Assembly: GCA_900315885.1 (NCBI GenBank)
Contig: ONAT01000007.1
Coordinates: 1 to 53,575, forward strand
DNA from: an uncultured Erysipelotrichaceae bacterium
GTDB taxonomy: Bacteria; Bacillota_I; Bacilli_A; RFN20; CAG-826
DNA: 53,575 bases
Direction of reading: 5' to 3'
In this document: one piece after another, positions 35,040 through 44,902 of the stretch
Numbering within the stretch: the first letter of the stretch is position 1
How the letters are laid out: every line of letters starts with the position of its first letter
Made by a program: the position numbers and the translations under genes
The notes under the pieces: generated by a model
What the model was told of the DNA's origin: nothing
What the model saw: only the letters and a program-made list of their open reading frames with translations
Database searches by the model: none

Positions 35040-37619
35040 TTAGTCGTTAATTCCTGGATATAAAGCTTCTTCAGGTTCTGCTGAACGATGTCCGCCTTTT
35101 AAGTTTCCAGATTTAGTATTTTCTTTTGTTTTCTTAATCTTTGGTAAGTGGACATTAACATCACCAACATGTTTAATGATAAACATTTGCATTGGAATAA
35201 ATAATGTCAAGTTAACCATCAAGCTAACTAAAATACCAAGTAATAAACTTGCAAATGTTGTAGCAAATGCTTCATGTCCAAATGCTGCGAAATCAATAGC
35301 TAAATAACTAGAGATAAGAGCACTTGTTAATAATGGGGTTGCAGCGATTGCAAGAGCCTTTTTAGCATTATCAAGGATTGATGTTTCCGCATTCTTTTTA
35401 TCTTCATTAATTTCTTTTGCTTTACGCGCATGGATGATAGTAAATAATGTATTAATGAGAACAACACCAATTAGAGATACGAATGTTGTGGATGTAATAC
35501 CAATTCTTGTTAAAGCAAAGAATCCAAATGGTAAGAATGTGGCTAAGACTGAAGTAGCAAGTGTTGCAAGACCACGTGCGACACCAAATCTAATTAAGAT
35601 ATATAATGCACTAATAACGGCCGCAACTGCTGTTACAATAATAACATTAGTTAAAGAAGGTTGAGTAACATTAATTGTTGGATTAGTGCCAACTTCACGA
35701 ACTTGTTTAAATGAAACAATATCAGTTTGTTCATTTTCATCAGGGTTAATAATTGAATATAAGTAAGTTTCTAATGTTTCGCCTTCTACGTTAACTGATA
35801 CGACTGTATCAGCACTTACAACACCTTTGAAATCAATAACGTAGTAATAAACTTTTGCTGTTTCATCAGTAGCACTTGTACCTTCAAATTTATTAATATC
35901 ACGAACTTTAACACCAGCATCTTTTAATTGATCAATATTAATCTTTTCATTGAAGTACTCAATACTGATATCTTTAGAAGTATCACGGATTGTTTCGCCA
36001 TATTCATTTAATTCATAATAAGCACGAGTAAATTCTTGATTTGAACTATAATTTACAACACCATTACCAAATACACCAAATCCGATAGTAGCAAGAATCA
36101 TAACACCTAAAGCAATTAATGTTCCAAGGCCATTGCGTTTTGCCTTTTTAGTGAAATCAGTATCTTGAGTTGGAGCATAATAAGTTTGTTTTTCCTCTTT
36201 TGTTAAATCAGGAATCTTATCTGCTTTAATACCGAATAATTTGTAATTTGTTTGTGAACTTGTATCGTTAGTAATTAACCATCCTAATAAACGATTTGTT
36301 GTAATATTAGCAATGAAGCTAATTAAGCTACCAATAACACAAGCAATAGCTAAACTTTGGATAACTGCGCTACCAACAAAGTAAGTAACTACAGATACTA
36401 ATAATGTAACTAAGTGTGTATCAATTAAAGAAGCAAATGTTTTCTTATTAGCTTCTTGGTTTGCTTTCTTCATTGTTCTACCACGATAAACTTCGTTACG
36501 GAATGTTTCAATATAGATAATTGAAGAAATTAAGGAAAGCATTGTTACAACAATTAAACCTACAATAGCTGCGACATTAAATGTCATACCAACAGCGTTA
36601 AATAAGCCAAATGTTACAAATAATGTGAGTAATAAGTTAACAACTGCGTTAAATCCTTGAATCTTATAGAAAGCAATCATGAAGATCGAAACAATAGCTA
36701 AGCCCATAATAAGAGCAAGTAATGTGCGAGACCATGCAAGAGTATTTGGTTTATCATATGTAATAAATGCTTCTGCTGCTGGATCTACGTATTCATCAAA
36801 CATAAATGTTAATTTAAGATTGATTGGACGGGCATTGAATAAATCGACATAAGATTGAGCTTTACTAGCGTTTAAAGCATAAGCTGTAGAATATTGTTCA
36901 GAACTATAATCTGTGATGGCAACGGATAATAATTTATTGGCTTCATCGAAATATAAATTACTTGGATCAAATTTACAAAGAATACGAGAAGCCATTTCTT
37001 CTTGACCATCTTCTTTTGATTTTGCTAATGTATCAACTTCTGCGTCGAAATTAGACCAAAGAAGAATTTTACCTTCATCACTAGTGGCTTCGCCATCTCC
37101 AGCACTATTAAGTGATATTGCGTATTTTGATAACTCTTCAACAGGTTTTTTATTAGCAAGTGGAATTACGAAATATGCTTGTGAGCCTTTGTAATCAACA
37201 TAAGCTTTATTATTACCAAAAGCTTCTTCGCCAGTTACAATGTGGTCAGCATTAGAATCACTTGCTGCAAGTGTGAAGTCTGAGTCGAAACTCATTAATT
37301 TCTTAATGTGTTCATATTTATCATTGTAATCTTGCGATACTTGAACACGAACTTGGTCGTTTCCTTCAATGATTACATTATAACGGGAGACACCTGCATC
37401 ATTTAATCTATTTGATAATGAATTTAAAAGTTCATTCATTTCTGAATCACGAATTGTTGTATCATCATCACTAGATTTTCTTTCAACCGAATAAATAAAT
37501 TCACGGCCTGATGTGTAATCAAGGGATAATTTAGCATTTCGCATCATCCCAGGAGTAGCAAATCCTACACCCAGTAATATGGACACTGCCAACATAATAA
37601 AAGCAATAAATCTACGCAT
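35040..37619 (-). CDS. secDF: fused SecDF protein-export membrane protein
   Basis: An 859-residue fusion of SecD and SecF with about 12 transmembrane helices in two blocks (N-terminal helix plus about residues 300-450, and about 495-515 plus 665-825). It uses the proton gradient to help pull secreted proteins through SecYEG. Two large extracytoplasmic domains are visible (about 25-295 and 520-665). The SecD motif usually written GLDLxGG appears as LSLDYTSGREF, so it is diverged. The Lys/Glu-rich C-terminus is cytoplasmic. A GGAGG ribosome binding site precedes the ATG. Confidence 0.95.
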   Translation of the reverse strand: MRRFIAFIMLAVSILLGVGFATPGMMRNAKLSLDYTSGREFIYSVERKSSDDDTTIRDSEMNELLNSLSNRLNDAGVSRYNVIIEGNDQVRVQVSQDYNDKYEHIKKLMSFDSDFTLAASDSNADHIVTGEEAFGNNKAYVDYKGSQAYFVIPLANKKPVEELSKYAISLNSAGDGEATSDEGKILLWSNFDAEVDTLAKSKEDGQEEMASRILCKFDPSNLYFDEANKLLSVAITDYSSEQYSTAYALNASKAQSYVDLFNARPINLKLTFMFDEYVDPAAEAFITYDKPNTLAWSRTLLALIMGLAIVSIFMIAFYKIQGFNAVVNLLLTLFVTFGLFNAVGMTFNVAAIVGLIVVTMLSLISSIIYIETFRNEVYRGRTMKKANQEANKKTFASLIDTHLVTLLVSVVTYFVGSAVIQSLAIACVIGSLISFIANITTNRLLGWLITNDTSSQTNYKLFGIKADKIPDLTKEEKQTYYAPTQDTDFTKKAKRNGLGTLIALGVMILATIGFGVFGNGVVNYSSNQEFTRAYYELNEYGETIRDTSKDISIEYFNEKINIDQLKDAGVKVRDINKFEGTSATDETAKVYYYVIDFKGVVSADTVVSVNVEGETLETYLYSIINPDENEQTDIVSFKQVREVGTNPTINVTQPSLTNVIIVTAVAAVISALYILIRFGVARGLATLATSVLATFLPFGFFALTRIGITSTTFVSLIGVVLINTLFTIIHARKAKEINEDKKNAETSILDNAKKALAIAATPLLTSALISSYLAIDFAAFGHEAFATTFASLLLGILVSLMVNLTLFIPMQMFIIKHVGDVNVHLPKIKKTKENTKSGNLKGGHRSAEPEEALYPGIND

Positions 37620-37764
37620 ATACTTAATTCCTCCAGACGAATCTTACTACTTATTTAAGTATTAATTTTTATATCATAATGACAATGTATATTTAATATA
37701 AATATACTATGCTTTACTACTTTACAACCTTTTTATTATATTTGCAAGGAATTAGGAAAGAAAA

Positions 37765-39093
37765 ATGAAGAAAAAGAAATCAATTAACACAATTTTTGCT
37801 TTACTTAGTTTAGGTTTTATTGCCAAAATACTTTCAATGTGTGCGCGTATCTTAACGACACGCCAAATTGGTGTCGATGCAATGGGGTTATATCAACTTG
37901 CTACCCCATGTATGTTACTAGTGATTACTTTGTCTCAATTTGGCCTTCCTACTGCTATGGCAACATTAGTGAGTAGGCATCTAAAAAAAGCTAAAGTCTT
38001 ATTAATATCAGGTCTATCTATTTCTTTTGTTATTGCTATTGTAATGATGGCGTTAACAATCATATTTAGTCAATTTGTTGCAAATAATATTTTAAAAAAC
38101 CCCAATATTTTACCAACGCTCTATGCTTTAGCTTTACTAATTCCTTTAGTATGTTTAAGTGCGATTATAAAGGGCTTTTTCTTAGGCTTAAATGAGATTG
38201 AACTCACTTCTACTTCGACAGTTATGGAGGAAGTTGGTCGTATTCTATTTATTGTTTTCTTCTTAGATTATTTTGCTTCAATCAGTCCTGCTTATGGTTC
38301 GTTTGGTGCAATGATTGGCGTATGTGTGGGTGAGATATTTCAATCACTTTATATGATATTTTTTAATAATCGTCGTTTATATTTAAGAGTCAATGAATTT
38401 AGTAAAATCAAGTTACGGACACGTTATGAAGAAGGTAAAAGCATAATTAAGATTTCTCTTCCTTTAACTTTATCGCGTCTTATTGGCTCAATAACATATT
38501 TTTTAGAGTCAATAATTATCACAAACTTAATGCTTAAATATGGTTATGACATTAACGTTATTACGCATGACTATGGCATTTTATCTGGTTACGTTATGCC
38601 TCTTTTATTAATGCCGGGATTCTTCGCAAGTGCATACGCTAATTATTTGTTACCTAATTTATCAAAAAGTGTTGGTCAAAGGAATTATTCATTAGCAAAA
38701 AAGAAATTTAAAAAAGTCACCATTATATCTTTAATAACTGGCACTTTCTTTTCTTTAGTATTCTTTATATTTCCGAAAGAATTAATGAAATTATTATATA
38801 ATACCACCGAAGGCTATGAATTAGTTCGCCTTTTAGCTCTACCATTTATTATTTATTATATAGAATCTCCAATCATTGCCTCAATGCACGCTTTAAATCT
38901 TACCACAAAAGCTTTCTATTCCACGGTTATAAGTTCGATTATTCGCATATTAATTCTTGTTTTATTAACACAAAAATTTGCGATATCTACGGTTGCTATT
39001 GCGACATTAGTGTCGGTCTTTGTTGATGTTATAATTAATGGATATTTTGTGATTGATCGTTTATTTTTTCACAACGAAAAGATTGTCCTTTAA
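37765..39093 (+). CDS. SpoVB/MOP-family polysaccharide flippase
   Basis: A 442-residue membrane protein with about 12 transmembrane helices, of the MOP exporter superfamily (SpoVB / MurJ-like). Members flip undecaprenyl-linked precursors; SpoVB is needed for spore cortex. The start KSINTIFALLSLGFIAKILSMCARILTTRQIGVDAMGLYQL and the GLPTAMATLVSR region are typical of SpoVB-type proteins, although at 442 residues it is shorter than the usual 500-530. It is one of only two plus-strand genes, and it is divergent from secDF. Its last 33 bases overlap the end of the minus-strand DUF421 gene. A GGAAAG site precedes the ATG. Whether it serves spores or vegetative wall cannot be told. Confidence 0.85.
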   Translation: MKKKKSINTIFALLSLGFIAKILSMCARILTTRQIGVDAMGLYQLATPCMLLVITLSQFGLPTAMATLVSRHLKKAKVLLISGLSISFVIAIVMMALTIIFSQFVANNILKNPNILPTLYALALLIPLVCLSAIIKGFFLGLNEIELTSTSTVMEEVGRILFIVFFLDYFASISPAYGSFGAMIGVCVGEIFQSLYMIFFNNRRLYLRVNEFSKIKLRTRYEEGKSIIKISLPLTLSRLIGSITYFLESIIITNLMLKYGYDINVITHDYGILSGYVMPLLLMPGFFASAYANYLLPNLSKSVGQRNYSLAKKKFKKVTIISLITGTFFSLVFFIFPKELMKLLYNTTEGYELVRLLALPFIIYYIESPIIASMHALNLTTKAFYSTVISSIIRILILVLLTQKFAISTVAIATLVSVFVDVIINGYFVIDRLFFHNEKIVL

Positions 39094-39702
39094 AGCCAAA
39101 CATAAAAACACATCTTTTATTGATAAAACATTTTGTTTTTCAAGTTCTTCTATTAGCCACTTTTCACTTTTATTTAAACGATTAAGAGTTTTCTTGACGA
39201 CTATTCCATCACTAATTAAAGGCTCTGGATCTTCAACTTCGCAATCACTTTTACTTATTATATTTAATGTTCCGTTATCTTCTAAAACGGCGAATGCGAC
39301 ATCACCTGGTGATTGAATGTCTTTAGTCCTTAATTGACACATTAAATCTTCAACGGTGTAGCGTTCTTTACGCATAACATCTTGTTGAATGACGCCCTTA
39401 TATATTAAATATGTTGTTTTACCTTCTAATAATCGCCTAATTTTATTAGATTTTAACGAAAGTAAAGCTGAGATTAACTGTAAAATAACAATAACAGTAA
39501 TTGGGATAATTGAATGCAAAATTGAGGTATCAGGTTCATTTAAAGATAATGAGAACAATTCGGAAATTACAAAGAAAACAACGATATCAAATGTTGAAAT
39601 CTTACCAATCTCTCTTTTACCCATGACACGTAAAATAAAAATTAAAAAGAAATAACAAACTAAAGTTTTTAAGATAACATTCAATATTTCGCTTAATGAC
39701 AT
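39061..39702 (-). CDS. DUF421 (YetF-type) membrane protein
   Basis: A 213-residue protein with three N-terminal transmembrane helices and a cytoplasmic alpha/beta domain, matching the DUF421/YetF family. Family signs are LRVMGKREIGKISTFDIVVFFVISEL and the C-terminal TVEDLMCQLRTKDIQSPGDVAFAVLEDNGTL. Related YetF/YdfS proteins have been linked to spore membranes in Bacillus; the exact role is unclear. The start is ATG 39702, preceded by GAAGGAG; the longer frame to 39792 runs into the divergent gene. The tail overlaps the SpoVB-type gene end on the other strand by 33 bases, and only 55 bases separate it from the divergent start. Confidence 0.88.
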   Translation of the reverse strand: MSLSEILNVILKTLVCYFFLIFILRVMGKREIGKISTFDIVVFFVISELFSLSLNEPDTSILHSIIPITVIVILQLISALLSLKSNKIRRLLEGKTTYLIYKGVIQQDVMRKERYTVEDLMCQLRTKDIQSPGDVAFAVLEDNGTLNIISKSDCEVEDPEPLISDGIVVKKTLNRLNKSEKWLIEELEKQNVLSIKDVFLCLALKDNLFVVKK

Positions 39703-39757
39703 AATTTCTCCTTCTAAAACATCTTTGAATTTCATATAACTTAACGAGGTGCTATTT

Positions 39758-40132
39758 ATGAAAAAATATTTTACAAATATTAGTGTATCCATTTTATTGC
39801 TTTTTATTTTATCTTTAGTATTTGCTTTAATTTTTACTCTTCTTTCACATAATGGAGTAATATCTACATCACTAAATGAAACTTTAATTATGATTACAAG
39901 TTTTATTACTTTCTTTTTGTTTGGCTTATTATTTGGGAAAAAGAGTCAAAAAAAAGGACTACTCAATGGAATAGTCCTTGCAGGAATTTATGGTTTAGTT
40001 TTGTTAATGTATTATTTATTAGAAAATAAGACCTGGGATTTAAACACCACCATTATTAATATTTCACGTATGTTGCTTATTGTTATTGGTTCTGTTATTG
40101 GAGTTAATCTAAATAAGAAACTAGAACAATAA
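39758..40132 (+). CDS. TIGR04086-type four-helix membrane protein
   Basis: A 124-residue membrane protein with four predicted transmembrane helices (about 7-30, 42-60, 70-90, 98-118), like the TIGR04086 family of small Bacillota membrane proteins of unknown function. [24 protein letters not shown] is the recognisable segment. The start is ATG 39758, since GAGGTG lies just before it and the GTG at 39749 belongs to that site. The end overlaps the end of ruvB on the other strand by 12 bases. Confidence 0.75.
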   Translation: MKKYFTNISVSILLLFILSLVFALIFTLLSHNGVISTSLNETLIMITSFITFFLFGLLFGKKSQKKGLLNGIVLAGIYGLVLLMYYLLENKTWDLNTTIINISRMLLIVIGSVIGVNLNKKLEQ

Positions 40133-41122
40133 TTCTTGATGATTCTTTTTTAAATGTTTATAGGCAAGTTGCGTTGCCACTCTTCCACGTGGAGTACGGT
40201 CAATTAAGCCTAATTGTAATAAATATGGCTCATAGACATCTTCAAGGTTCATTGATTCTTCCCCAATTGCGGCGGCAAGTGACTCTAAGCCAACTGGTCC
40301 ACCTTTAAAACGTTCAATGATTGTATTGAGATATTTAATATCGACATCATCTAAGCCAAGTGAATCAACTTTTAAAGCATTTAAAGCATCAAGAGCGTCA
40401 TTATAAGTGATATGATCTTCGCCACGGAAATTAGCAAAATCACGAACACGACGGAATAAGCGATTAGCAATACGTGGCGTTCCACGTGATCTTTTCGCTA
40501 TTTCAGTGCTAGCGTCATCATCAATCGTGGTATTAAATACACTTGCAGTACGTTTAACAATTTGTTTTATCTCTTCTAAAGTATAGAAATTAAGTTTTTC
40601 CATAATACCAAATCTTGCACGTAATGGTGAAGATAAGTCTCCAGCGCGCGTTGTCGCTCCTACTAAAGTGAAAGGTGCTAAAGGAACATTAATTGTTTTA
40701 GCGCCACTATCGCGCTGTACAACAATTGATAAAGTGTAATCTTCCATTGCGCTATATAATACTTCTTCAATTACACGAGGAAGACGATGTATTTCATCAA
40801 TAAATAAAATATCTCCTGGCTTTAACTTCGTTAATATCGAGGCTAAATCGCCAGTTTTTTCAATTGCAGGGCCATTAACAACTGTAATATCTCCATGCAT
40901 TTCGTTAGCGATAATATAAGCAAGTGTTGTTTTTCCTAATCCTGGTGGGCCATATAATAAAACGTGGTCAAGTGTTTCATTTCTTTTTAAGGCTGCACCA
41001 ATAAAAACACGTAAGTTATCTTTCAAATCCTTTTGTCCAACGTATTCATCTAATATACGTGGACGGAGTGATACTTCACTTATATCTTCATTATTTTTAT
41101 TAGCGTTTAATAAGCGTTCCAT
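40121..41122 (-). CDS. ruvB: Holliday junction branch migration ATPase RuvB
   Basis: A 333-residue AAA+ motor that drives Holliday junction branch migration as hexamers on RuvA. Walker A is [14 protein letters not shown] (about residue 55), Walker [11 protein letters not shown] (about 105), sensor 1 GATTRAG and the arginine-rich SSPLRARFG; the C-terminal winged helix follows. The ribosome binding site GGGGTGAG is just before ATG, 4 bases after ruvA. The ruvAB order is universal in the group. Confidence 0.98.
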   Translation of the reverse strand: MERLLNANKNNEDISEVSLRPRILDEYVGQKDLKDNLRVFIGAALKRNETLDHVLLYGPPGLGKTTLAYIIANEMHGDITVVNGPAIEKTGDLASILTKLKPGDILFIDEIHRLPRVIEEVLYSAMEDYTLSIVVQRDSGAKTINVPLAPFTLVGATTRAGDLSSPLRARFGIMEKLNFYTLEEIKQIVKRTASVFNTTIDDDASTEIAKRSRGTPRIANRLFRRVRDFANFRGEDHITYNDALDALNALKVDSLGLDDVDIKYLNTIIERFKGGPVGLESLAAAIGEESMNLEDVYEPYLLQLGLIDRTPRGRVATQLAYKHLKKNHQELLF

Positions 41123-41126
41123 TATC

Positions 41127-41684
41127 TCACCCCATTAATGCTAAAGCATCACGAATAATTTGTGATGTCTCTTGATTGATATTAATTTTCTTAAATGCTT
41201 CATCAATTTGTGTATTTTTGAATCCTAAATTTTTCAAAGCTTCCTTTGCATCAATTGCTTGACTTGTCAAACCGATTTCATCGCTATCGACAAGCGAAAC
41301 TTCACCCTTTAAATCAAGAATAATTTGGGCAGCAGCTTTTGCACCAATTCCTGGTAATTTTTTCAAAAATACTACGTTAGAATTTCTAATTGCATCAATG
41401 ATTTGGTTAGGTGTCGTTTGACTTAAAGCGTTAATCGCAGTGCGTGGACCAATACCTTTAACAGATATTAAAGACATAAAGATTTCTTTTTCTTCCATAG
41501 ATTTAAAACCTACAAGATATTGCTCATCTTCTCTAACAACTTGATATATAAAAACACGGACTAATTCATCAACTTTATAATCACTTGGATGCGAGACAGT
41601 GATTTGATAACAAACATCGTGAACATCTAAAACTATATAATCACTTTTAATTACATCAACATAACCTTTTAATGAATAAAACAT
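41127..41684 (-). CDS. ruvA: Holliday junction DNA-binding protein RuvA
   Basis: A 185-residue protein. RuvA tetramers hold the four-way junction and load RuvB. It has an N-terminal OB-fold (about 1-62), tandem helix-hairpin-helix motifs ([16 protein letters not shown] and [21 protein letters not shown], about 70-125) and a C-terminal RuvB-binding domain (about 140-185). The ribosome binding site AAGGGGTGA lies before ATG 41684, overlapping the intergenic space after a small membrane peptide gene. Confidence 0.97.
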   Translation of the reverse strand: MFYSLKGYVDVIKSDYIVLDVHDVCYQITVSHPSDYKVDELVRVFIYQVVREDEQYLVGFKSMEEKEIFMSLISVKGIGPRTAINALSQTTPNQIIDAIRNSNVVFLKKLPGIGAKAAAQIILDLKGEVSLVDSDEIGLTSQAIDAKEALKNLGFKNTQIDEAFKKININQETSQIIRDALALMG

Positions 41685-41695
41685 CTTATCACCCC

Positions 41696-41791
41696 TTAGT
41701 TAATTAAGATGATAAAAAGAACAATGACAATGATTAAAAGGGCACTAATAATTAGAGATAATACACCATTACTAACATTCTTATTGTTCAT
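41696..41791 (-). CDS. 31-residue single-helix membrane peptide upstream of ruvA
   Basis: A short open frame ATG 41791 to TAA 41696 encodes MNNKNVSNGVLSLIISALLI plus an 11-residue hydrophobic end: a polar eight-residue head and one transmembrane helix. A strong ribosome binding site (AAGGTGAG) lies 4 bases upstream and a TATAAT (41807-41812) lies 15 bases before the start. It ends 11 bases before the ruvA start. The good signals at both ends favour a real gene. Family and function unknown; it could be a membrane microprotein or a translated leader for ruvAB. Confidence 0.65.
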   Translation of the reverse strand: MNNKNVSNGVLSLIISALLIIVIVLFIILIN

Positions 41792-41850
41792 AATCTCACC
41801 TTTTTTATTATAGCTTTAAGTTATAATAAATAAAACTATAAAATTAAAAA

Positions 41851-41870
41851 TTGGGCACGTTAATGCCTAA
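41851..41870 (-). terminator. probable terminator after nadE
   Basis: A 7-bp stem with one mismatch (TTAGGCA / TGCCCAA) followed by TTTTTAATTTT on the minus strand. The upstream arm overlaps the nadE stop codon (41867-41869), the same arrangement as for spo0A. Confidence 0.65.
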
Positions 41871-42604
41871 TCTCTATTAAATTGTTTTGGTCTTGGTAAT
41901 TCGTCACGTTTATGCGCTGAGACTTTATGCAAATGCTCAATGCGCTCTTTGGCGGACTCACTTACTTCATGACCTAATAAATAATCATCAATTTCTTTAT
42001 AAGTAACACCAAGTTCGCCCTCATCAGTTTGATCAATGAATAAGCCTGCACTCGGTTTTCTTTTTAAGATAGTTTCGGTAACTCCTAATAATTTACTTGC
42101 TGCAAACACTTCGCCTTTAGTCAAGTGAATAATTGGTAATAAATCGACACCACCATCACCATATTTAGTGAAATAGCCCGTGTAAGATTCATCCCAGTTA
42201 TCAGTACCTAAGACTAAAGAGTTTCTGGTTTGACCAATTGCATATAAAGTTACCATACGTAAACGAACTTTCACATTATTTCTTGCTAATGGTGTGAGTT
42301 CATGTCCATAAGCTTTTTCCATGTCTTTAACCATCTTTACATAAGTATCAGTTAAATTAATGGTGCTATAAGCAATATGATACTTTTCTAATAACTCAAC
42401 AGCGTCTTTTTCATCGTTTGAGTTAGAGTCGCAAGGCAGAACTAAGCAATATAATTTATCCTTTACGGCACGATGCGCTAGCATTGCGACTAATGCACTA
42501 TCAATACCACCTGAAACACCTAAAATGTAGCCAGACATTTTTGTTTTATCTAAATAATCTTTTAAAAATGTTTCAATTTCTTTTAAATAATCTTCTAATT
42601 TCAT
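41867..42604 (-). CDS. nadE: NH3-dependent NAD synthetase
   Basis: A 245-residue ATP-pyrophosphatase that amidates deamido-NAD to NAD using ammonia. The P-loop is GVSGGIDSAL (about residue 30). KVRLRMVTLYAIG and LVLGTDNWDESYTGYFTKYGDGG are the substrate-binding stretches. No glutaminase domain is present, so it depends on free ammonia. The start is ATG 42604, preceded by AGGAGTG; the GTG at 42613 is part of that site. It follows obgE after 11 bases and shares its transcript. Confidence 0.95.
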   Translation of the reverse strand: MKLEDYLKEIETFLKDYLDKTKMSGYILGVSGGIDSALVAMLAHRAVKDKLYCLVLPCDSNSNDEKDAVELLEKYHIAYSTINLTDTYVKMVKDMEKAYGHELTPLARNNVKVRLRMVTLYAIGQTRNSLVLGTDNWDESYTGYFTKYGDGGVDLLPIIHLTKGEVFAASKLLGVTETILKRKPSAGLFIDQTDEGELGVTYKEIDDYLLGHEVSESAKERIEHLHKVSAHKRDELPRPKQFNRD

Positions 42605-42615
42605 AAATATCACTC

Positions 42616-43893
42616 CTAAGCAATATAATCAAATTCAAAATCACACAAGATTACTGTGTCGCCATCTTTTGCACCCATTTGACGTAATCGATCATCAACA
42701 CCAATCTTACGCATGTAATTTAACAATTTTAATAACCCTTCATCCGTAGATAAGTTAATCAAATGATAAGTTCTTTCAATTCTCTCTCCACGAATGACAA
42801 ATGTATGGTCATTCTTACGGATAATTTCAAATTCGCCATCATTATCTTCTTTTGCTTCATATACTTTAACACCTGCTTCAATGTTATCTTCATTATAAAG
42901 ACTAAATGCTGGTGTCTTATCAAGTAAATCAGCGATTTTATACACTAATAAATCAATATTTTCATTAGTTAAAGCAGATATGCCAATTACAGGTTTTCTT
43001 ACTCTTTTGTGGAATTCTTTTAAGCGTTCATATGCTCCATCTTCATCCATCTTAGAACCAACTAAGATAATTGGTCTTTTGCTTAATCCATAACCATAAG
43101 CTTTAAGCTCCTTATTAATCTTTTTATAATCTTCATAAGGATCTCTTATCCCTGACATATCAATAATATGAACTATAACTCGGCAACGCTCAATATGGCG
43201 TAAGAATTGAAGACCTAAGCCTTTACCTAAATGCGCTCCCTCAATTAAACCTGGTAAATCAGCGGCGACAAATGAGCGACCATCATTAACACGAACCACT
43301 CCTAAATTAGGAACAATTGTTGTAAAGTCATAGTCACCAATTTCTGGTTTAGCCGCGGAAATAATGCTTAATAATGTTGATTTACCAACACTAGGGAAAC
43401 CAACAAAGCCAACATCTGCTAAAAGTTTTAATTCAAGAATTAAACGTCTTCTTTCGCCAGGCATTCCGTTTTCAGCAATGCGAGGAGTACGATTAACTGG
43501 AGATTTAAAGCATGCGTTACCTCTACCGCCACGACCACCTTTTGCGACGATGAATTCTTTACCAGGAACCGATAAGTCACATATAAATTCCCCGCTATTA
43601 GCGTCAGTAACAACTGTGCCAACAGGTAAATCAACATATACATCATCAGCACTTTTACCATACTGATTCTTTCCCATTCCTTTTTCCCCGTCTTTGGCGA
43701 TAATGCACTTGGAGTGACGGAAATTTAAAAGAGTATTAATACCTTTTGATGCTCTAAAAATAATAGAACCACCGCGTCCACCATTACCACCACTTGGGCC
43801 ACCACGCGAGATAAATTTTTCGCGATGGAAGGCAATCATTCCATTGCCGCCGTTGCCAGCGCGAACTTCGATTGTAGCTTTATCAATAAACAT
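42616..43893 (-). CDS. obgE: GTPase Obg
   Basis: A 425-residue ribosome-associated GTPase needed for 50S maturation and stress signalling. The glycine-rich Obg fold covers about 1-158 (GGNGMIAFHREKFISRGGPSGG). The G domain (about 158-330) has GFPSVGKSTLL, DLPG and the NKxD-like VGSKMD motif, and the C-terminal OCT domain covers about 345-425. In Bacillus the neighbour between rpmA and obg is spo0B; here only 59 bases with a terminator separate rpmA and obgE, so spo0B is absent at this site. The ribosome binding site is AGAGGTGAG. Confidence 0.98.
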   Translation of the reverse strand: MFIDKATIEVRAGNGGNGMIAFHREKFISRGGPSGGNGGRGGSIIFRASKGINTLLNFRHSKCIIAKDGEKGMGKNQYGKSADDVYVDLPVGTVVTDANSGEFICDLSVPGKEFIVAKGGRGGRGNACFKSPVNRTPRIAENGMPGERRRLILELKLLADVGFVGFPSVGKSTLLSIISAAKPEIGDYDFTTIVPNLGVVRVNDGRSFVAADLPGLIEGAHLGKGLGLQFLRHIERCRVIVHIIDMSGIRDPYEDYKKINKELKAYGYGLSKRPIILVGSKMDEDGAYERLKEFHKRVRKPVIGISALTNENIDLLVYKIADLLDKTPAFSLYNEDNIEAGVKVYEAKEDNDGEFEIIRKNDHTFVIRGERIERTYHLINLSTDEGLLKLLNYMRKIGVDDRLRQMGAKDGDTVILCDFEFDYIA

Positions 43894-43928
43894 GCTCTCA
43901 CCTCTTAACTAATTTAATAATTGAAAAA

Positions 43929-43948
43929 AGCCTGAATTAATCAGGCTT
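43929..43948 (-). terminator. intrinsic terminator after rpmA
   Basis: An 8-bp perfect stem (AAGCCTGA / TCAGGCTT, four-base loop) and TTTTTTC on the minus strand, 5 bases after the rpmA stop. It ends the rplU-prp-rpmA transcript, with likely partial read-through into obgE. Confidence 0.9.
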
Positions 43949-43952
43949 ATCT

Positions 43953-44243
43953 TTACTTAGCGACGACTTCGTAAACGGATACACGTTTTCTATCTTTGCC
44001 TACACGTTCAAATTTGACAATGCCAGATTTTGTCGCAAAAATAGTATCGTCTCCACCACGCATCGTATTGACACCTGGATAGATTTTTGTTCCGCGTTGA
44101 CGATAAATAATTGAGCCTGCTGTAGCAAATTGACCATCAGCTTTTTTAGCTCCTAGACGTTTTGATTCAGAATCACGTCCGTTTTTTGTAGATCCAACAC
44201 CCTTCTTAGATGCGAAGAGTTGAAGATTTAACTTAAACATCAT
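43953..44243 (-). CDS. rpmA: ribosomal protein L27 with cleavable N-terminus
   Basis: A 96-residue 50S protein whose N-terminal tail reaches the peptidyl transferase centre. The N-terminus [20 protein letters not shown] includes the Firmicutes prepeptide that the Prp protease cuts after LQLFA, so mature L27 starts SKKG. The prp gene lies directly upstream. Two adjacent ATG codons (44243 and 44240) are possible starts; the first has the better distance to GAGGTG. Confidence 0.97.
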   Translation of the reverse strand: MMFKLNLQLFASKKGVGSTKNGRDSESKRLGAKKADGQFATAGSIIYRQRGTKIYPGVNTMRGGDDTIFATKSGIVKFERVGKDRKRVSVYEVVAK

Positions 44244-44260
44244 TGCGATGCACCTCTTTC

Positions 44261-44560
44261 TTACTTAATAATTTTTATATACTTCGAATAGCTTTCTTCC
44301 ATTGTTTCTAATTGACGAAACATTGTTTCAAAAACTATCATATCATGAGTAGTAATCTCATTTTTAGTTGTTACTTCTACAAGTCCATCAGTAACTTTAA
44401 TGTCGTAATTTTTGGTTTCAATATTATTTAAACCACCAATTACAATCGCTGACACACCAGCACATACTAGGTCTTTTCCATATTCCGCGCTATTTGCGTG
44501 TCCCGAGACTTTTAAGTAAGCAAATTGATTATTGCTGTACCTAATTTCGATTTTAATCAT
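44261..44560 (-). CDS. prp: ribosomal-processing cysteine protease Prp
   Basis: A 99-residue protease (YsxB family) that removes the N-terminal nine or so residues of L27. The catalytic His and Cys are visible in [20 protein letters not shown] (His about 21, Cys about 33). It sits between rplU and rpmA, the conserved place, and starts 2 bases after the rplU stop. No membrane segment or signal is seen. Confidence 0.95.
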   Translation of the reverse strand: MIKIEIRYSNNQFAYLKVSGHANSAEYGKDLVCAGVSAIVIGGLNNIETKNYDIKVTDGLVEVTTKNEITTHDMIVFETMFRQLETMEESYSKYIKIIK

Positions 44561-44562
44561 AA

Positions 44563-44871
44563 TTATGCATTAATTGCTTCAATTACTAAGCAAGTATATG
44601 GTTGACGATGACCAATGGTCTTACGTTCATTTGCCTTGTTCTTGTACTTGAAGACGCGGATTTTTTTGCTCTTTCCTTGTTTTTCAACTTTAGCAACTAC
44701 TGTAGCACCTTTAACATAAGGAGCTCCTACAACAGTCTTTTTGTCTGCAACAAGTAAAACTTTATCAAATGTATAAGAAGCACCTGCTTCAACGTCTAAT
44801 TTTTCGACGAAGATTTTTTGTCCTACTTCTACTTTGATTTGCTTTCCGCCAGTTTCGATAATTGCGTACAT
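44563..44871 (-). CDS. rplU: ribosomal protein L21
   Basis: A 102-residue 50S protein binding 23S r[23 protein letters not shown] and the C-terminal [25 protein letters not shown] match the family. The start is ATG 44871, 5 bases after AGGAGGTG; the frame is open to 44901 but that would include the ribosome binding site. It heads rplU-prp-rpmA behind an L21 leader RNA. Confidence 0.97.
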   Translation of the reverse strand: MYAIIETGGKQIKVEVGQKIFVEKLDVEAGASYTFDKVLLVADKKTVVGAPYVKGATVVAKVEKQGKSKKIRVFKYKNKANERKTIGHRQPYTCLVIEAINA

Positions 44872-44902
44872 AGATACACCTCCTGAAATCAAATTTTCCA
44901 CT

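Noticed and set aside
43364-43666. Plus-strand and second minus-strand frames inside obgE
   Set aside because: Both lie within the conserved Obg coding sequence and reflect its Gly-rich codon pattern.
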